From assembly GCA_910584285.1 (NCBI GenBank), contig CAJTYK010000001.1:1-64000 (forward strand): DNA of 64,000 bases, written 5' to 3'. How positions within the stretch are numbered: the stretch's first letter is position 1; each line of letters opens with the position of its first letter. Made by a program: the position numbers and the translations under genes. Below are positions 17,243-25,739 of this stretch, piece by piece. This DNA is from an uncultured Oscillospiraceae bacterium (GTDB taxonomy: Bacteria; Bacillota; Clostridia; Oscillospirales; Oscillospiraceae). The notes beneath the pieces are model-generated. The model was not told the origin of the DNA and searched no databases. It worked only from the letters and a program-made list of their open reading frames with translations.

Positions 17243-19017
17243 GGGATATTCGTACCGATATCCGGGAACACGGCCCCCTGCTGTTCGACGGGGCCATGGG
17301 CACCTGCTTCGCCGCCCTGCCCGGACGGGCCGATCAGCGGTGCGAGCTGGCGAACCTCACCGCCCCCGACGCCATCGCCTCCATCCACCGGGCGTATCTG
17401 GAGGCGGGCTGCCGCGCCGTCAAGACCAACACCTTTACCGTCGGGGTGGATCTGGCCCAGGGCCGGGAGGAACTGGCGGCGGAGCTCATCGCCGCCGCCT
17501 GCCGGATCGCGCAGGAGTGTGCCGCACCTTATGACGCCTTTGTGTTCGCCGACCTGGGCCCCGCCCCGGAGGGGGCCTCCCTCAGCCGGGGGGAGCTCTA
17601 CTGCCGCCAGGCGGATCTGTTTTTAGAGCAGGGGATCACCTGCTTCCTGCTGGAGACCCTGCCCTCCGACGACGGCGTGGCCCAGCTGGCCGCCCATCTG
17701 AAGGGCCGCTGCCCTGACGCCTATCTGATTGTCTCTTTCGCCGTGGCCTTCGACGGCGTCACCCGGGAGGGCTTCCAAGGCGAGACGCTGTTCCGCCGCG
17801 CCGCCACCCTGCCCCAGGTGGACGCTTTGGGTTTCAACTGCGTATCCGGCCCCAGCCATTTGTTGGACTACATCCGGGGGCTGGATCTGTCCGTTTTGGG
17901 TGACAGGGCCCTGTCCGTCATGCCCAACGCCGGCTATCCCACGGTGCTGGGCCGGCGGACGGCCTATCAGGGTGCGCCGGACTACTTTGGGGCCAAGCTG
18001 GCGGAGATCGTTCAGGCGGGGGCGTCCATCGTGGGCGGCTGCTGCGGCACCACTCCGGAGCACCTGTCCCGCGCCGCCCGGACCATAGCCGCCCTCCCCC
18101 CTGCCCCGGCAGCGCCGGAGCCTGTCCACCCCTCCCACGCCCGCCCCGCCCCCGGGGCCAACACCCTGGCGGACAAGCTGGACCGGGGGGAACGGGTCAT
18201 CGCCGTGGAACTGGATCCCCCGGCGGACGACGACCTTACCTTCTTTCTGGATGGGGTGCGGGCCCTGTCCCAGGCGGGGGCGGACGCCATCACCATCGCC
18301 GACTGCCCCATCGGCCGGCCCCGGGCGGACAGCTCCCTGCTGGCCTGCAAGCTCCGCCGGGAGCTGGGGGTGGAGCCCCTGCCCCACCTCACCTGCCGAG
18401 ATCGGAACCTGAACGCCACCAAGGCTCTGCTGCTGGGGCTGAGCATGGAGGGCGTCCACAACGTGCTGCTGGTCACCGGCGACCCCATCCCGTCCACCGA
18501 CCGGGACGAGGTAAAAAGCGTGTTTAATTTCAACTCCCGGAAGTTGGCCCGGTATGTCAGCGGCCTGAACGAATCGGCGTTGCGCACCCCCTTCCGCATC
18601 TTCGGGGCGCTGAACGTGAACGCCGCCAACTTCGCCGTCCAGCTCCAGCTGGCCCAAGAAAAGGAGGAAAACGGCGTGTCCGGCTTCCTCACCCAGCCGG
18701 TGCTGTCCGCCCAGGCGCTGGACAACCTGAAGCTGGCCCGAAAAACGCTGCGAGGAAAGATTTTGGGGGGCATTTACCCGGTAGTGAGCCACAAAAACGC
18801 CTGCTTCTTGAACAACGAGATCGCCGGTATGCGCATCGCGCCGGAGATCACCGCCCTGTACGAGGGTAAGGATCGGGAGGAGGCGGAGGAGCTGGCGGTG
18901 CGGATTTCCGTCCGGATTGCCGGGGAGATCGCCCCCTATACCGACGGGCTGTACCTGATGACCCCCTTCCGCCGGGTGGCCCTCATGACCCGGATTCTGG
19001 CGCAGATCGCCCTGTGA
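17239..19017 (+). CDS. Bifunctional homocysteine S-methyltransferase / methylene-THF reductase
   Basis: A 592-aa YitJ-like fusion. The N-terminal half (1-290) is a second homocysteine methyltransferase barrel, with LLFDGAMGT near residue 12 and zinc cysteines in VGGCCGTTPEH. The C-terminal half (about 310-592) is a MetF-type reductase, with ERVIAVELDPP, HLTCRDRN and LLVTGDP, supplying 5-methyl-THF. It overlaps metH by ATGA (17239-17242), so the methyl donor and methyl acceptor enzymes are made together. Why a second homocysteine barrel is kept beside MetH is not clear; it could use another methyl donor such as S-methylmethionine. Confidence 0.92.
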   Translation: MRDIRTDIREHGPLLFDGAMGTCFAALPGRADQRCELANLTAPDAIASIHRAYLEAGCRAVKTNTFTVGVDLAQGREELAAELIAAACRIAQECAAPYDAFVFADLGPAPEGASLSRGELYCRQADLFLEQGITCFLLETLPSDDGVAQLAAHLKGRCPDAYLIVSFAVAFDGVTREGFQGETLFRRAATLPQVDALGFNCVSGPSHLLDYIRGLDLSVLGDRALSVMPNAGYPTVLGRRTAYQGAPDYFGAKLAEIVQAGASIVGGCCGTTPEHLSRAARTIAALPPAPAAPEPVHPSHARPAPGANTLADKLDRGERVIAVELDPPADDDLTFFLDGVRALSQAGADAITIADCPIGRPRADSSLLACKLRRELGVEPLPHLTCRDRNLNATKALLLGLSMEGVHNVLLVTGDPIPSTDRDEVKSVFNFNSRKLARYVSGLNESALRTPFRIFGALNVNAANFAVQLQLAQEKEENGVSGFLTQPVLSAQALDNLKLARKTLRGKILGGIYPVVSHKNACFLNNEIAGMRIAPEITALYEGKDREEAEELAVRISVRIAGEIAPYTDGLYLMTPFRRVALMTRILAQIAL

Positions 19018-19032
19018 CAAGGAGGAACTCCC

Positions 19033-19659
19033 ATGCTGGACTTTGCCCAAACCCTGCGGCCAGATCAGCCCCTGATCCATCCCACCTGCGTGGTGAAAAA
19101 CTGCACCTTCGGCGCCTACGTGGAGCTGGGAGATCACTGCATCGCGGAGGAGACCGTCTTTGGAGATTATACCTACCTGTTCGGCTCCAACGACGTGATC
19201 TTCGCCACCCTGGGCAAGTTCAATTCCATCGCCACCGGGGTGCGGATCAACCCCGTCAACCACCCCATGCGGGATCGGGTGGCCGCCCACCACCTGACCT
19301 ATCGGGCGGCCCACTACGGGCTGGGCGAGGACGATCCCTCCATCATCCAATGGCGGCGCTCCCGCCCGGTGTCCACCGGGAACGACGTGTGGATCGGCCA
19401 CAACGCCGTGGTGATGGGCGGCGTCACCCTGGGGGATGGCGCAGTGGTGGGGGCCGGGGCGGTGGTCACCCACGACGTCAAGCCCTATGAGATCGTGGGC
19501 GGCGTGCCCGCTCGGCACATGGGCTGGAGGTACGAGGAGGACACCATCGCCGCCCTGCTGCGCATCCGCTGGTGGGACTGGGAGCATGAGACACTCCGGG
19601 CCAGACTGGCGGATCTCAACGACGTGCCGGGCTTCGTCCGGAAATACGATAACCTATAA
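19033..19659 (+). CDS. Hexapeptide-repeat acyltransferase, Xat/phosphonate-cluster type
   Basis: A 208-aa left-handed beta-helix transferase. It shows hexapeptide turns early (IHPTCVVKNCTFGAYVELG), the loop INPVNHPMRDRVAAHHLTY, and then the acetyl-CoA-binding coils IGHNAVVMGGVTLGDGAVVG and AGAVVTHDVKPYEIVGGVPA. The NHPM..HH..TYR..YGLGEDD..WRR pattern matches the subfamily often found with phosphonate genes, but no phn genes are here. It follows the methionine operon by 15 nt with AAGGAGG, so it is probably co-transcribed. The acceptor substrate is unknown. Confidence 0.82.
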   Translation: MLDFAQTLRPDQPLIHPTCVVKNCTFGAYVELGDHCIAEETVFGDYTYLFGSNDVIFATLGKFNSIATGVRINPVNHPMRDRVAAHHLTYRAAHYGLGEDDPSIIQWRRSRPVSTGNDVWIGHNAVVMGGVTLGDGAVVGAGAVVTHDVKPYEIVGGVPARHMGWRYEEDTIAALLRIRWWDWEHETLRARLADLNDVPGFVRKYDNL

Positions 19660-19810
19660 TACTGTTTCTTGATAAAAAGGTTAAAACCTTTTTATCGCGG
19701 CGCCTGCGGCGCGCCAAGAAAAGGATTGACAACATTCTTGACGGCTTCGCCGTCGGACCGCGTTCCGCTGCCCCATAAAACGGTTTCACCGTTTTATGAA
19801 GAATTAGTAT
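19659..19810. repeat. 152-bp multi-hairpin element bounded by short inverted repeats
   Basis: The ends are ATACTGTTTCTT (19659-19670) and AAGAATTAGTAT (19799-19810), inverted with 10 of 12 matches. Inside are four further dyads: GATAAAAAGGTT/AACCTTTTTATC (19671-19696), GGCGC/GCGCC near 19699-19716, GACGGC-ttc-GCCGTC (19740-19754) and CATAAAACGGT-ttc-ACCGTTTTATG (19774-19798). A longer pair CAAGAA/TTCTTG lies between them. It begins at the last base of the acyltransferase stop codon. It looks like a mobile or REP-type element, not a gene. Confidence 0.7.
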
Positions 19811-19850
19811 AAAAAGCGCGCCTCCGGGACAGTTCCGGAGGCGCGTTTTT
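19811..19850. terminator. Bidirectional terminator next to the small-protein gene
   Basis: CGCGCCTCCGG (19817-19827) pairs with CCGGAGGCGCG (19835-19845), flanked by AAAAA on the left and TTTTT on the right. It ends the minus-strand small gene and can stop read-through from the plus strand. Confidence 0.88.
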
Positions 19851-19853
19851 CGC

Positions 19854-20078
19854 TTAAAACAGATTCTTCAGCCCATCCAGCTTGCCGCCCAGGTCGGCGG
19901 CGGCCAGCTTGGCCTTGATCCCCGCCACCAGCGGCTTGAGCTGCTCATCGGGCAGATCCACGCCCGTCAGCTTCTCCACCGTCTTGATGGGGTCATCCTG
20001 GAAGCTCTTGAGGGTGGCGGGGTCCTTCTGGATCTTGCCCACCAGCTCCTCCACCTTGGCCTTCACATCGAAGCTCAT
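19854..20078 (-). CDS. Conserved small helical protein of unknown function
   Basis: A 74-aa acidic/lysine-rich protein, MSFDVKAKVEELVGKIQ at the start. It has a core FQDDPIKTVEKLTGVDLPDEQL and a C-terminus GGKLDGLKNLF. It is helical with no cysteine, no signal peptide and no membrane segment. The DPIKTVEKLTGVDLPDEQL type core is one I have seen in small uncharacterised clostridial proteins, and the shape recalls Nif11-like leader peptides. There is no modification enzyme nearby, so a RiPP precursor role is not supported. AAAAGGAGAACGG precedes the start. A well-formed terminator follows, so it is a genuine single-gene unit. Confidence 0.75.
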   Translation of the reverse strand: MSFDVKAKVEELVGKIQKDPATLKSFQDDPIKTVEKLTGVDLPDEQLKPLVAGIKAKLAAADLGGKLDGLKNLF

Positions 20079-20297
20079 ATCCGTTCTCCTTTTCCTTTTT
20101 TGCGGCCTGTTCCGCCGTCCGGCCTATTGTATGACACAACGGGCCGATTGTCAAGAGCGCGCCCCGCCGCCGCAGGTTCGCCAGCAGGTTTCCCGCTATG
20201 GGATGCCCTGCTCCCATCGGATCGTGCCATTCAAGCGCAAATTCCTACGTTTCACGGATATTGGGGCCTCATGGCCCATGCTCTCCGCCGCTTGTTA

Positions 20298-20326
20298 TTG
20301 ACAGGATCGGACACACATGATATTAT
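20298..20326 (+). promoter_or_regulatory. Promoter of the hybrid histidine kinase gene
   Basis: TTGACA (20298-20303), an exact 17-bp spacer and TATTAT (20321-20326). The 386-bp gap 20079-20464 otherwise shows no convincing gene. About 130 nt of leader precede the kinase start. Confidence 0.75.
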
Positions 20327-20464
20327 GACACCGATTCTCCTGATCCTCCAGGCCGGGCTGCGGAGATCAAGGAAACCCACACTATTATGAGCGGCAGATC
20401 TCCGCACACCGGGATCTGCTGTGGGAAAAGCGGCCGGAGCGCGGCCAGTATGGAGGATAGGCGT

Positions 20465-23047
20465 ATGGAGCATTCGGAAGGGCTTTGGGAGCAGGCCGGA
20501 GAGGGAACCCAGGACGTCCAGGTCCAGGAGCAGCGCAACGATATGCGCAGCGTGCAAAACCTGGAGGCTATCATCAACGAGGGCCTCCGGGTCGCCCTGC
20601 TGGAGGAAACCCCGGATCAGTCGCTGGCGGTGCTGCTGGAGCACCTGGGAAAGGCGCTGAACGGGGAACGAACCTATATATTCGAGCAGAACGAGTCCGG
20701 CTGCGACGACAACACCTACGAATGGACGGCCGACGGGGTGCGGCCGGAAAAGGAAAGCCTTCAAAACGTCCCTCCGGAGGTATGCGCCAGCTGGTATCGG
20801 AAGTTCAGCGTCGGCAGGCATATCGTCATTGAGCGCCTGGAGGACATCCGGGAGACTGATCCCCTCCAGTACGAAAACCTGAAGCGGCAGGGCATTCAGT
20901 CCCTGGTGGTGGTTCCCCTCTACGACGGCAAGCGGATCATCGGCTTTTACGGGGTGGACAACCCCCCTGTAAAATCGCTGGAATACGCGTCGAATATCCT
21001 TCAAACTGCGGCATATTTCATTGTGTCCTCCCTGAAGCGGCGGAACCTGTTCCGGGAGCTTCAAAAGCGGAGCCAAAACGTGCTCCACGCCCTCAGCGTG
21101 GATTATCTGTGCATCTATCAGGTGAATTTCGACACCGGCGAATGCGAGGTGTACCGGGACAGCGAGAAGATACCAGCCGATTGGGCCGTCCATTTTGAGG
21201 ACGGCTATCAGGCGGCTATGGAGCGGTATATTTCCCTGTGTGTGGTTCCCCGGGATCAGGAGCGGCTGCGCACCATAACCCCAAAGGACTATGTGCTGGC
21301 TTACCTCCAGAAGAAAAAGAAATTTTCTGTCCGGTATCAGGTAAACGGCAATTCCTCCGGGCTGAAGCACATGGAGATCCACTTTTCCGCCACGGAGCAG
21401 ACAGCGGCGGAGCACCGCGTGATCTTCGCCCTGCGGGATGTCAACGCCGTGGTGGAGCAGGAGGAAAAGTACAAGCTGGAGGCCAGGCAAAGCCTGGAGG
21501 ACATTCTGGAGGGGGCCAGAACAGGTATCTGGACGATTGAGCTGGAGGAGGGCTGCCCGCCGAGGATGTATGCAGATCGCACCATGCGGATCCTTCTGGG
21601 CGTATCCGACGAAATCCGGCCGGAGGAGTGCTACCAGCATTGGTTTGAGCGCATTGAGCCGGATTATGTGGAGATGGTACAGGAGTCGGTGCAAGAGATA
21701 CTGGAGGGCGGCCGTTCCGAGGTGATCTATCCCTGGAACCACCCCCAGCTGGGGAAGATCTATGTTCGCTGCGGCGGCGTGCCGGACAAGACCTTTAGAA
21801 AGCCGGGCGCCTGCCTGAACGGATATCACCAGGATATCACGGAGACCATGGTGGCAAGGAAAAAGCAGGAGCAGTCCATTATGGAGCTCCTGGAGCGGGT
21901 GCGGCAGGCCAACTCGGCGAAAAGCGAATTCCTTTCCCATATGTCCCACGACCTGCGCACACCCATCAACGGCATTCTGGGGATGCTGGCCATCATGGAA
22001 AAAAGTCCGGATGATCCGGAGCAGCAGGAGGCGTGCCGGAAAAAAATCCGCGTATCAACGGAGCATCTCCTGTCCCTGGTGAACGACGTCCTTCAGGTCA
22101 GCAAGCTGGAGAGCGGAAGGCCGGCGGCGGTGGAGGAGCCCTTTGACCTGCACGACACATTGAAGGACTGCATCACAATCCTGTCCCCCCAGGCGGCAGA
22201 GGGAAATATCCGCCTGACGCTGGAGGATTCCGGGCTGAAACACAGGAGAGTCCTGGGAAATCCGCTGCACGTCAAAAAGATCTTGATCAACGTCATTGAC
22301 AACGCGGTCAAATATAACCGTCCCTACGGCTCCGTGTCCGTGCGGGCGGAGGAGCTCGCCCTCCAGGACGGCGTCGCAAGCTGCCGGTTTGTGATCGAGG
22401 ATACCGGGATCGGCATCGGGGGCGAATTCAAAGAGCACATTTTTGAGCCCTTCACCCAGGAGCACCAAGGCGCCAGAACCAACTACAATGGCGTCGGGCT
22501 TGGTATGTCCATCGTAAAGAAGCTGGTGGATCAGATGAAGGGGAGCGTTGAGGTGGACAGCTGGGTCGGCAAGGGCAGCGTAGTCCAAGTCACGCTGCCC
22601 ATCCGGGTGGACGAGACCCCGGACGTGCAGCCAGCGGATGACAACTGGAATGTGCCGGAGAATATCGCCGGAATGCGCGTCCTTTTGGTGGAGGACAATG
22701 AGCTCAACTGCGAAATCGTAGAGTATATCCTCAGGGACGCAGGCGCGGAGGTGGTGACCGCCAGCAACGGCAAGGCTGCCGTGGACGCCTTCGCGGCGTC
22801 CCCGCCGGGGGCCTTTGACTGCGTGCTGATGGATCTGATGATGCCGGTTATGAGCGGATATGAGGCGTCGCGGGTGATTCGCGGCCTGGATCGGGCGGAC
22901 GCGGAGACGGTGCCCATCATCGCGCTGTCGGCCAACGCCTTTGACGAGGATATCGCCCTGGCCAAGGACGCCGGGATGAACGCACATTTGGCAAAGCCGG
23001 TGAACATCCGTAAACTGTTCCAAGTCATGAGCAGGCTGAGAGGCTGA
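20465..23047 (+). CDS. Soluble hybrid sensor histidine kinase (GAF-PAS-PAS-HisKA-HATPase-REC)
   Basis: An 860-aa signalling protein with no membrane helix, so it senses an internal or diffusible signal. A GAF-like domain lies at about 30-190. PAS-like regions follow at about 200-345 and 345-480. The HisKA box SHMSHDLRTPING has the phospho-His at 495; the ATPase N-box NVIDNAVKYN is near 613, with DTGIGIGGEF and GVGLGMSIVK after it. A receiver (745-860) has VEDNELN, the phospho-Asp in LMDLMMP near 787 and ALSANAF. The ATG at 20465 is chosen because GGAGG (20452-20456) lies 8 nt upstream; an earlier in-frame ATG at 20387 has no site. The gene is not next to a response regulator. Confidence 0.88.
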   Translation: MEHSEGLWEQAGEGTQDVQVQEQRNDMRSVQNLEAIINEGLRVALLEETPDQSLAVLLEHLGKALNGERTYIFEQNESGCDDNTYEWTADGVRPEKESLQNVPPEVCASWYRKFSVGRHIVIERLEDIRETDPLQYENLKRQGIQSLVVVPLYDGKRIIGFYGVDNPPVKSLEYASNILQTAAYFIVSSLKRRNLFRELQKRSQNVLHALSVDYLCIYQVNFDTGECEVYRDSEKIPADWAVHFEDGYQAAMERYISLCVVPRDQERLRTITPKDYVLAYLQKKKKFSVRYQVNGNSSGLKHMEIHFSATEQTAAEHRVIFALRDVNAVVEQEEKYKLEARQSLEDILEGARTGIWTIELEEGCPPRMYADRTMRILLGVSDEIRPEECYQHWFERIEPDYVEMVQESVQEILEGGRSEVIYPWNHPQLGKIYVRCGGVPDKTFRKPGACLNGYHQDITETMVARKKQEQSIMELLERVRQANSAKSEFLSHMSHDLRTPINGILGMLAIMEKSPDDPEQQEACRKKIRVSTEHLLSLVNDVLQVSKLESGRPAAVEEPFDLHDTLKDCITILSPQAAEGNIRLTLEDSGLKHRRVLGNPLHVKKILINVIDNAVKYNRPYGSVSVRAEELALQDGVASCRFVIEDTGIGIGGEFKEHIFEPFTQEHQGARTNYNGVGLGMSIVKKLVDQMKGSVEVDSWVGKGSVVQVTLPIRVDETPDVQPADDNWNVPENIAGMRVLLVEDNELNCEIVEYILRDAGAEVVTASNGKAAVDAFAASPPGAFDCVLMDLMMPVMSGYEASRVIRGLDRADAETVPIIALSANAFDEDIALAKDAGMNAHLAKPVNIRKLFQVMSRLRG

Positions 23048-23115
23048 CAAAATCAGCAGGCGCAGACTTGCCATGCAAGCTTAGTTGACACTGTATTTAC
23101 GCTAAGCTGTCCTGC

Positions 23116-24084
23116 TTATATCCGCAACATATTCACCAACCACTGGTACGTCTCATCAAGTTTTGGATCCTGTGGAACGTATAAGAACATGCCTTTGCGG
23201 CTCCGAGTGAGTAACACTCGATACACGTTCTGAATCAAAGTGTTGCGATCCCTAATCTCTCGATCAAAATATGCGTCTTGGTCCAAAACCCACTGCCCAT
23301 TTTGGATATAGTAGTCCCCTGCAAACGTGACGATTGGGTATTCCAGCTCAATGCCCTGAATTAAAAACTCAGAGGCTCCACGTGTGAGCTGCGGCCCCTC
23401 CTCCCTGTACCAGGAATACGCCTCCTCCGCTTTCACATAGCTGCCGCGATATTGTGGGCCAAAGTAGGGGCAGCCCTTCCTGTGGGACGAAACCACAATG
23501 CCAGTATGGCTGCCAGGGAACTCATTCTGAACATACTCAACCAGCCTGGGTAATTTTGCCTTATCTCTAAACCGCCAACATGCAAAGCCCTTTTTTAGCA
23601 TCTCCTGATAGAGCGACCGGGCTTTATTCAGGTCCAGCTCCAGAATTGCTTCAACCCAGGGGCTAACGTCAATAAAGTCATGGCGAATCGAAGTGTTTAG
23701 CATGAGTTCAGAGGCTATTATGCAATTCGTCCTCCCATGAAACAGCGGACCATAATTCTCCGGAGCATAAACAGTCCAGTCTTCTCGAATTGAATCAGTA
23801 AGTGCATCAACCCACAATGGCATTCCTGTTTCTTCGTTTTTATGAATCGCCTGTCCATCTCCGATCAGGCATATCATCGTAACCTTGCCATAGCACTCCG
23901 CAATACGGTCTCCAAGCCTGAGCAGCAAGGTCGCTTCCGTCTGTCCTGGCTCCATCCTATCCGTATCCCAAGCTCGTTGTGCTTCATCAAAGACGATAAT
24001 GTGATTCATGGGAGGAGTGGAATCCCTTACCCGCCTCTTAAAATTCTTCATAGCCTGAATATAGCTTCTACCTTCTAAATTCAC
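23116..24084 (-). pseudogene. DUF2075 helicase-like protein, C-terminal fragment after frameshift
   Basis: 322 aa from a GTG at 24084, continuing the P-loop protein encoded just upstream in another frame. It has the Walker B-like IIVFDEAQRAWD near residue 30, RLGDRIAE, MICLIGDGQAIH, VVSSHRKG and EFLIQGIELEYPIV, which are the later motifs of DUF2075 NTPases. In this frame codons are open back to a TAA at 24108-24106, overlapping the upstream fragment by 38 nt. Removing one A from the AAAA run near 24104-24107 would fuse the halves. The DNA is clearly AT-richer than its neighbours. It may be a true pseudogene, a sequencing error or, less likely, a recoded gene. Confidence 0.72.
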
Positions 24085-24931
24085 CCGGTTTGCAGATAAC
24101 GTATTTTACCAGTGGATCATTTCCAGAAAGGTAGATTGGGGTGAGCCTCTCCCCTGGATGCGCATGATCATAAACTGTCTTAAGCCCAACCAACGTTTTC
24201 CCAGCGCCTGGAACGCCAGATACAAATAGAATATTTTTCTGACGCTCTGGGTCGTCAATCACACGATAGATATAAGCAAGGGTATCCTTGATATCGCCCT
24301 CGCGGATGCTCTTGATGTTTGGGAGGTCACCGTCTCGAAACAGTTGCAGCGTAGCTTCCGCAATATTTTTCAGCGGGTGAAATGGCGATGTCACCCATTC
24401 ATTGCAGGCATGATCAGACATTGGTGCTTCTCCAGTAAGGCACTGTTTGACGGTTTGTGTAAAATTCCTTGGGTGGAGAATATCGACCAGTTCATGACGA
24501 CCTGTTGGATCACCGGGCGTATAGACAAGATATGCAGATACGGCCATATCATTTTCTTCGGTCAAATAATGATACTGGGAAATGCTTTGACTGTACCCAG
24601 CTACCTGCGCAATGTCGTCCTTCAGGATCTCCCGCTTTTCTTTGAACTCAAGCACCACCACTTTATTTTGTGTAAGGAGAAGAACGTCCACTCTCTTTAG
24701 TGAGTCAGGCATCAGGAACTCAAATACTATGTGGAACTCCTGGTACTGGTTTTCCGTAGGAAGATACTTGGATAAGAAGCTGTAACAGTCGTCCCAGGAG
24801 CGGTCATTCAGATCACTGACAGGGTATCCACATGTATGCTTCACAAAATTGTGGCACTCCTCAGTAAACCGCTTCTGTGTATATTCCCTTCTGAATGTTC
24901 CAATTGTCACTGATATAGCTGCATGATTCAT
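24068..24931 (-). pseudogene. DUF2075 nuclease-helicase, N-terminal fragment before frameshift
   Basis: 287 aa. The N-terminal 150 residues look like a PD-(D/E)xK nuclease: KRVDVLLLTQNKVVVLEFKEKRE gives the D...ExK core, followed by DIAQVAGYSQSI. The second part begins the P-loop domain with the Walker A motif GVPGAGKT near residue 249. It then stops 24 residues later (ends EFRR) just where DUF2075 proteins continue into the motif found in the next fragment. The start overlaps the NUDIX gene by ATGA, so the two are one operon. Nuclease plus helicase domains and foreign base composition suggest a defence gene; that is inference. Confidence 0.74.
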
Positions 24932-25323
24932 ACAAACTTCCTTTTCCTATATGCCTCAACTACCTTCACATCCGCCGGCAGCCAGTCTACTGTATTCAGC
25001 TGATCCTGTGTCAACCATTTTGCTGCTTTGTGCTCCTTCAGCACAAGCTCTCCTGAAGCAACCGTGCACAAAAAGCATTGCATAGAAAGGTGGAAGGTTG
25101 GGTAGTCGTGTTCGACCACTGTAAGCAAAGCTCCTACTGTGATTTCGGCATTCAACTCCTCTTTGATCTCACGCTTAAGGGCCTGCTGAGGAGTTTCTCC
25201 GGACTCAATTTTTCCGCCCGGAACCTCCCAGCCATCTTTGAATTCGCCGTAACCACGCTGTGTGGCAAGGATACAATTTCCATCCTCAATAATTGCAGCT
25301 ACTACATTAACTATGTTCCTCAT
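24928..25323 (-). CDS. NUDIX hydrolase, MutT/8-oxo-dGTPase-like
   Basis: About 131 aa. The Nudix box GKIESGETPQQALKREIKEEL has the full G-x5-E-x7-RE-x2-EE pattern near residues 37-59. WEVPGG precedes it and the protein ends with WLPADVKVVEAYR, all typical of MutT-like pyrophosphatases acting on (oxidised) NTPs. I start it at the ATG at 25323; a GTG at 25332 is possible and neither has a strong ribosome site. It lies upstream of and overlaps the nuclease-helicase fragments by 4 nt, in AT-rich DNA, so it may serve with them rather than as the cell's housekeeping MutT. Confidence 0.85.
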   Translation of the reverse strand: MRNIVNVVAAIIEDGNCILATQRGYGEFKDGWEVPGGKIESGETPQQALKREIKEELNAEITVGALLTVVEHDYPTFHLSMQCFLCTVASGELVLKEHKAAKWLTQDQLNTVDWLPADVKVVEAYRKRKFV

Positions 25324-25496
25324 TCGTACCACTCGATGTGGCTATATGCCCCATCGAAAACCTCCTCATTCTTCATTTCTATAGATGCCAACATTATCTT
25401 TGCTACCTATATTTTATACAAGTATAGCAAAAAGAACGGGATTTGTATAGGGTAAACATGGGCTCAGTGCAGAAAAACCAAGCGAACGATCCGAAA
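25324..25496. other. AT-rich right edge of the inserted segment
   Basis: No gene seen. On the minus strand TTGCTATACTTGTATAAAAT-like sequence near 25400-25430 could hold the promoter of the NUDIX operon (TATACT or TATAAA as -10). The drop in GC ends here, marking the boundary with GC-rich chromosome. Confidence 0.45.
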
Positions 25497-25553
25497 ATGG
25501 AAAGCAGGTCTCAGGAATCAACTTCGTGTTCATTCCTGAGACCTGCTTTCCAT
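25497..25553 (-). terminator. Long perfect inverted repeat, probable terminator of the minus-strand unit
   Basis: A 22-bp perfect stem: 25497-25518 (ATGGAAAGCAGGTCTCAGGA...) with 25532-25553, and a 13-nt loop. On the minus strand it is followed by TTTTCGG. It is longer than the other terminators in the window and sits exactly at the junction between the AT-rich insert and the dehydrogenase unit. Confidence 0.65.
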
Positions 25554-25620
25554 TCACAGCTTCAGCTTGATGATCTGCTCATACAGCGGCAGCCGGAGGC
25601 GGGGGCTCCTCGCGCTTCGG

Positions 25621-25713
25621 CTATTCTCTTTCCACATAAGCTATACAGCAAGCCGAATAAGTACATTTGCCGGCAGCCTTGAAAAGTCCGGCAACAGTGT
25701 TCACATATCGCAT
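25621..25713 (-). CDS. Possible 30-aa small protein downstream of the dehydrogenase gene
   Basis: A minus-strand reading frame starting MRYVNTVAGLFKAAG, with three cysteines, preceded by GGGGAGG 9 nt before its ATG at 25713. It follows the dehydrogenase stop at 25740 by 26 nt. A second overlapping frame (25637-25554, 27 aa, starting MWKENSRSARS, ending IIKLKL) stops right at the big inverted repeat. Neither can be assigned a function, and only one, or neither, may be made. The ribosome site favours the 30-aa frame. Confidence 0.35.
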   Translation of the reverse strand: MRYVNTVAGLFKAAGKCTYSACCIAYVERE

Positions 25714-25739
25714 GATGAAGAACCTCCCCTCAGAAGCGA

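Noticed and set aside
24344..24700. 118-aa plus-strand frame inside the DUF2075 gene
   Set aside because: Lies opposite conserved nuclease and P-loop coding sequence; no start signal.
25497..25553. Transposon terminal repeat or integron attC site
   Set aside because: A single perfect hairpin with a T-run on the minus strand directly after a gene fits a terminator better; no transposase or integrase is nearby.
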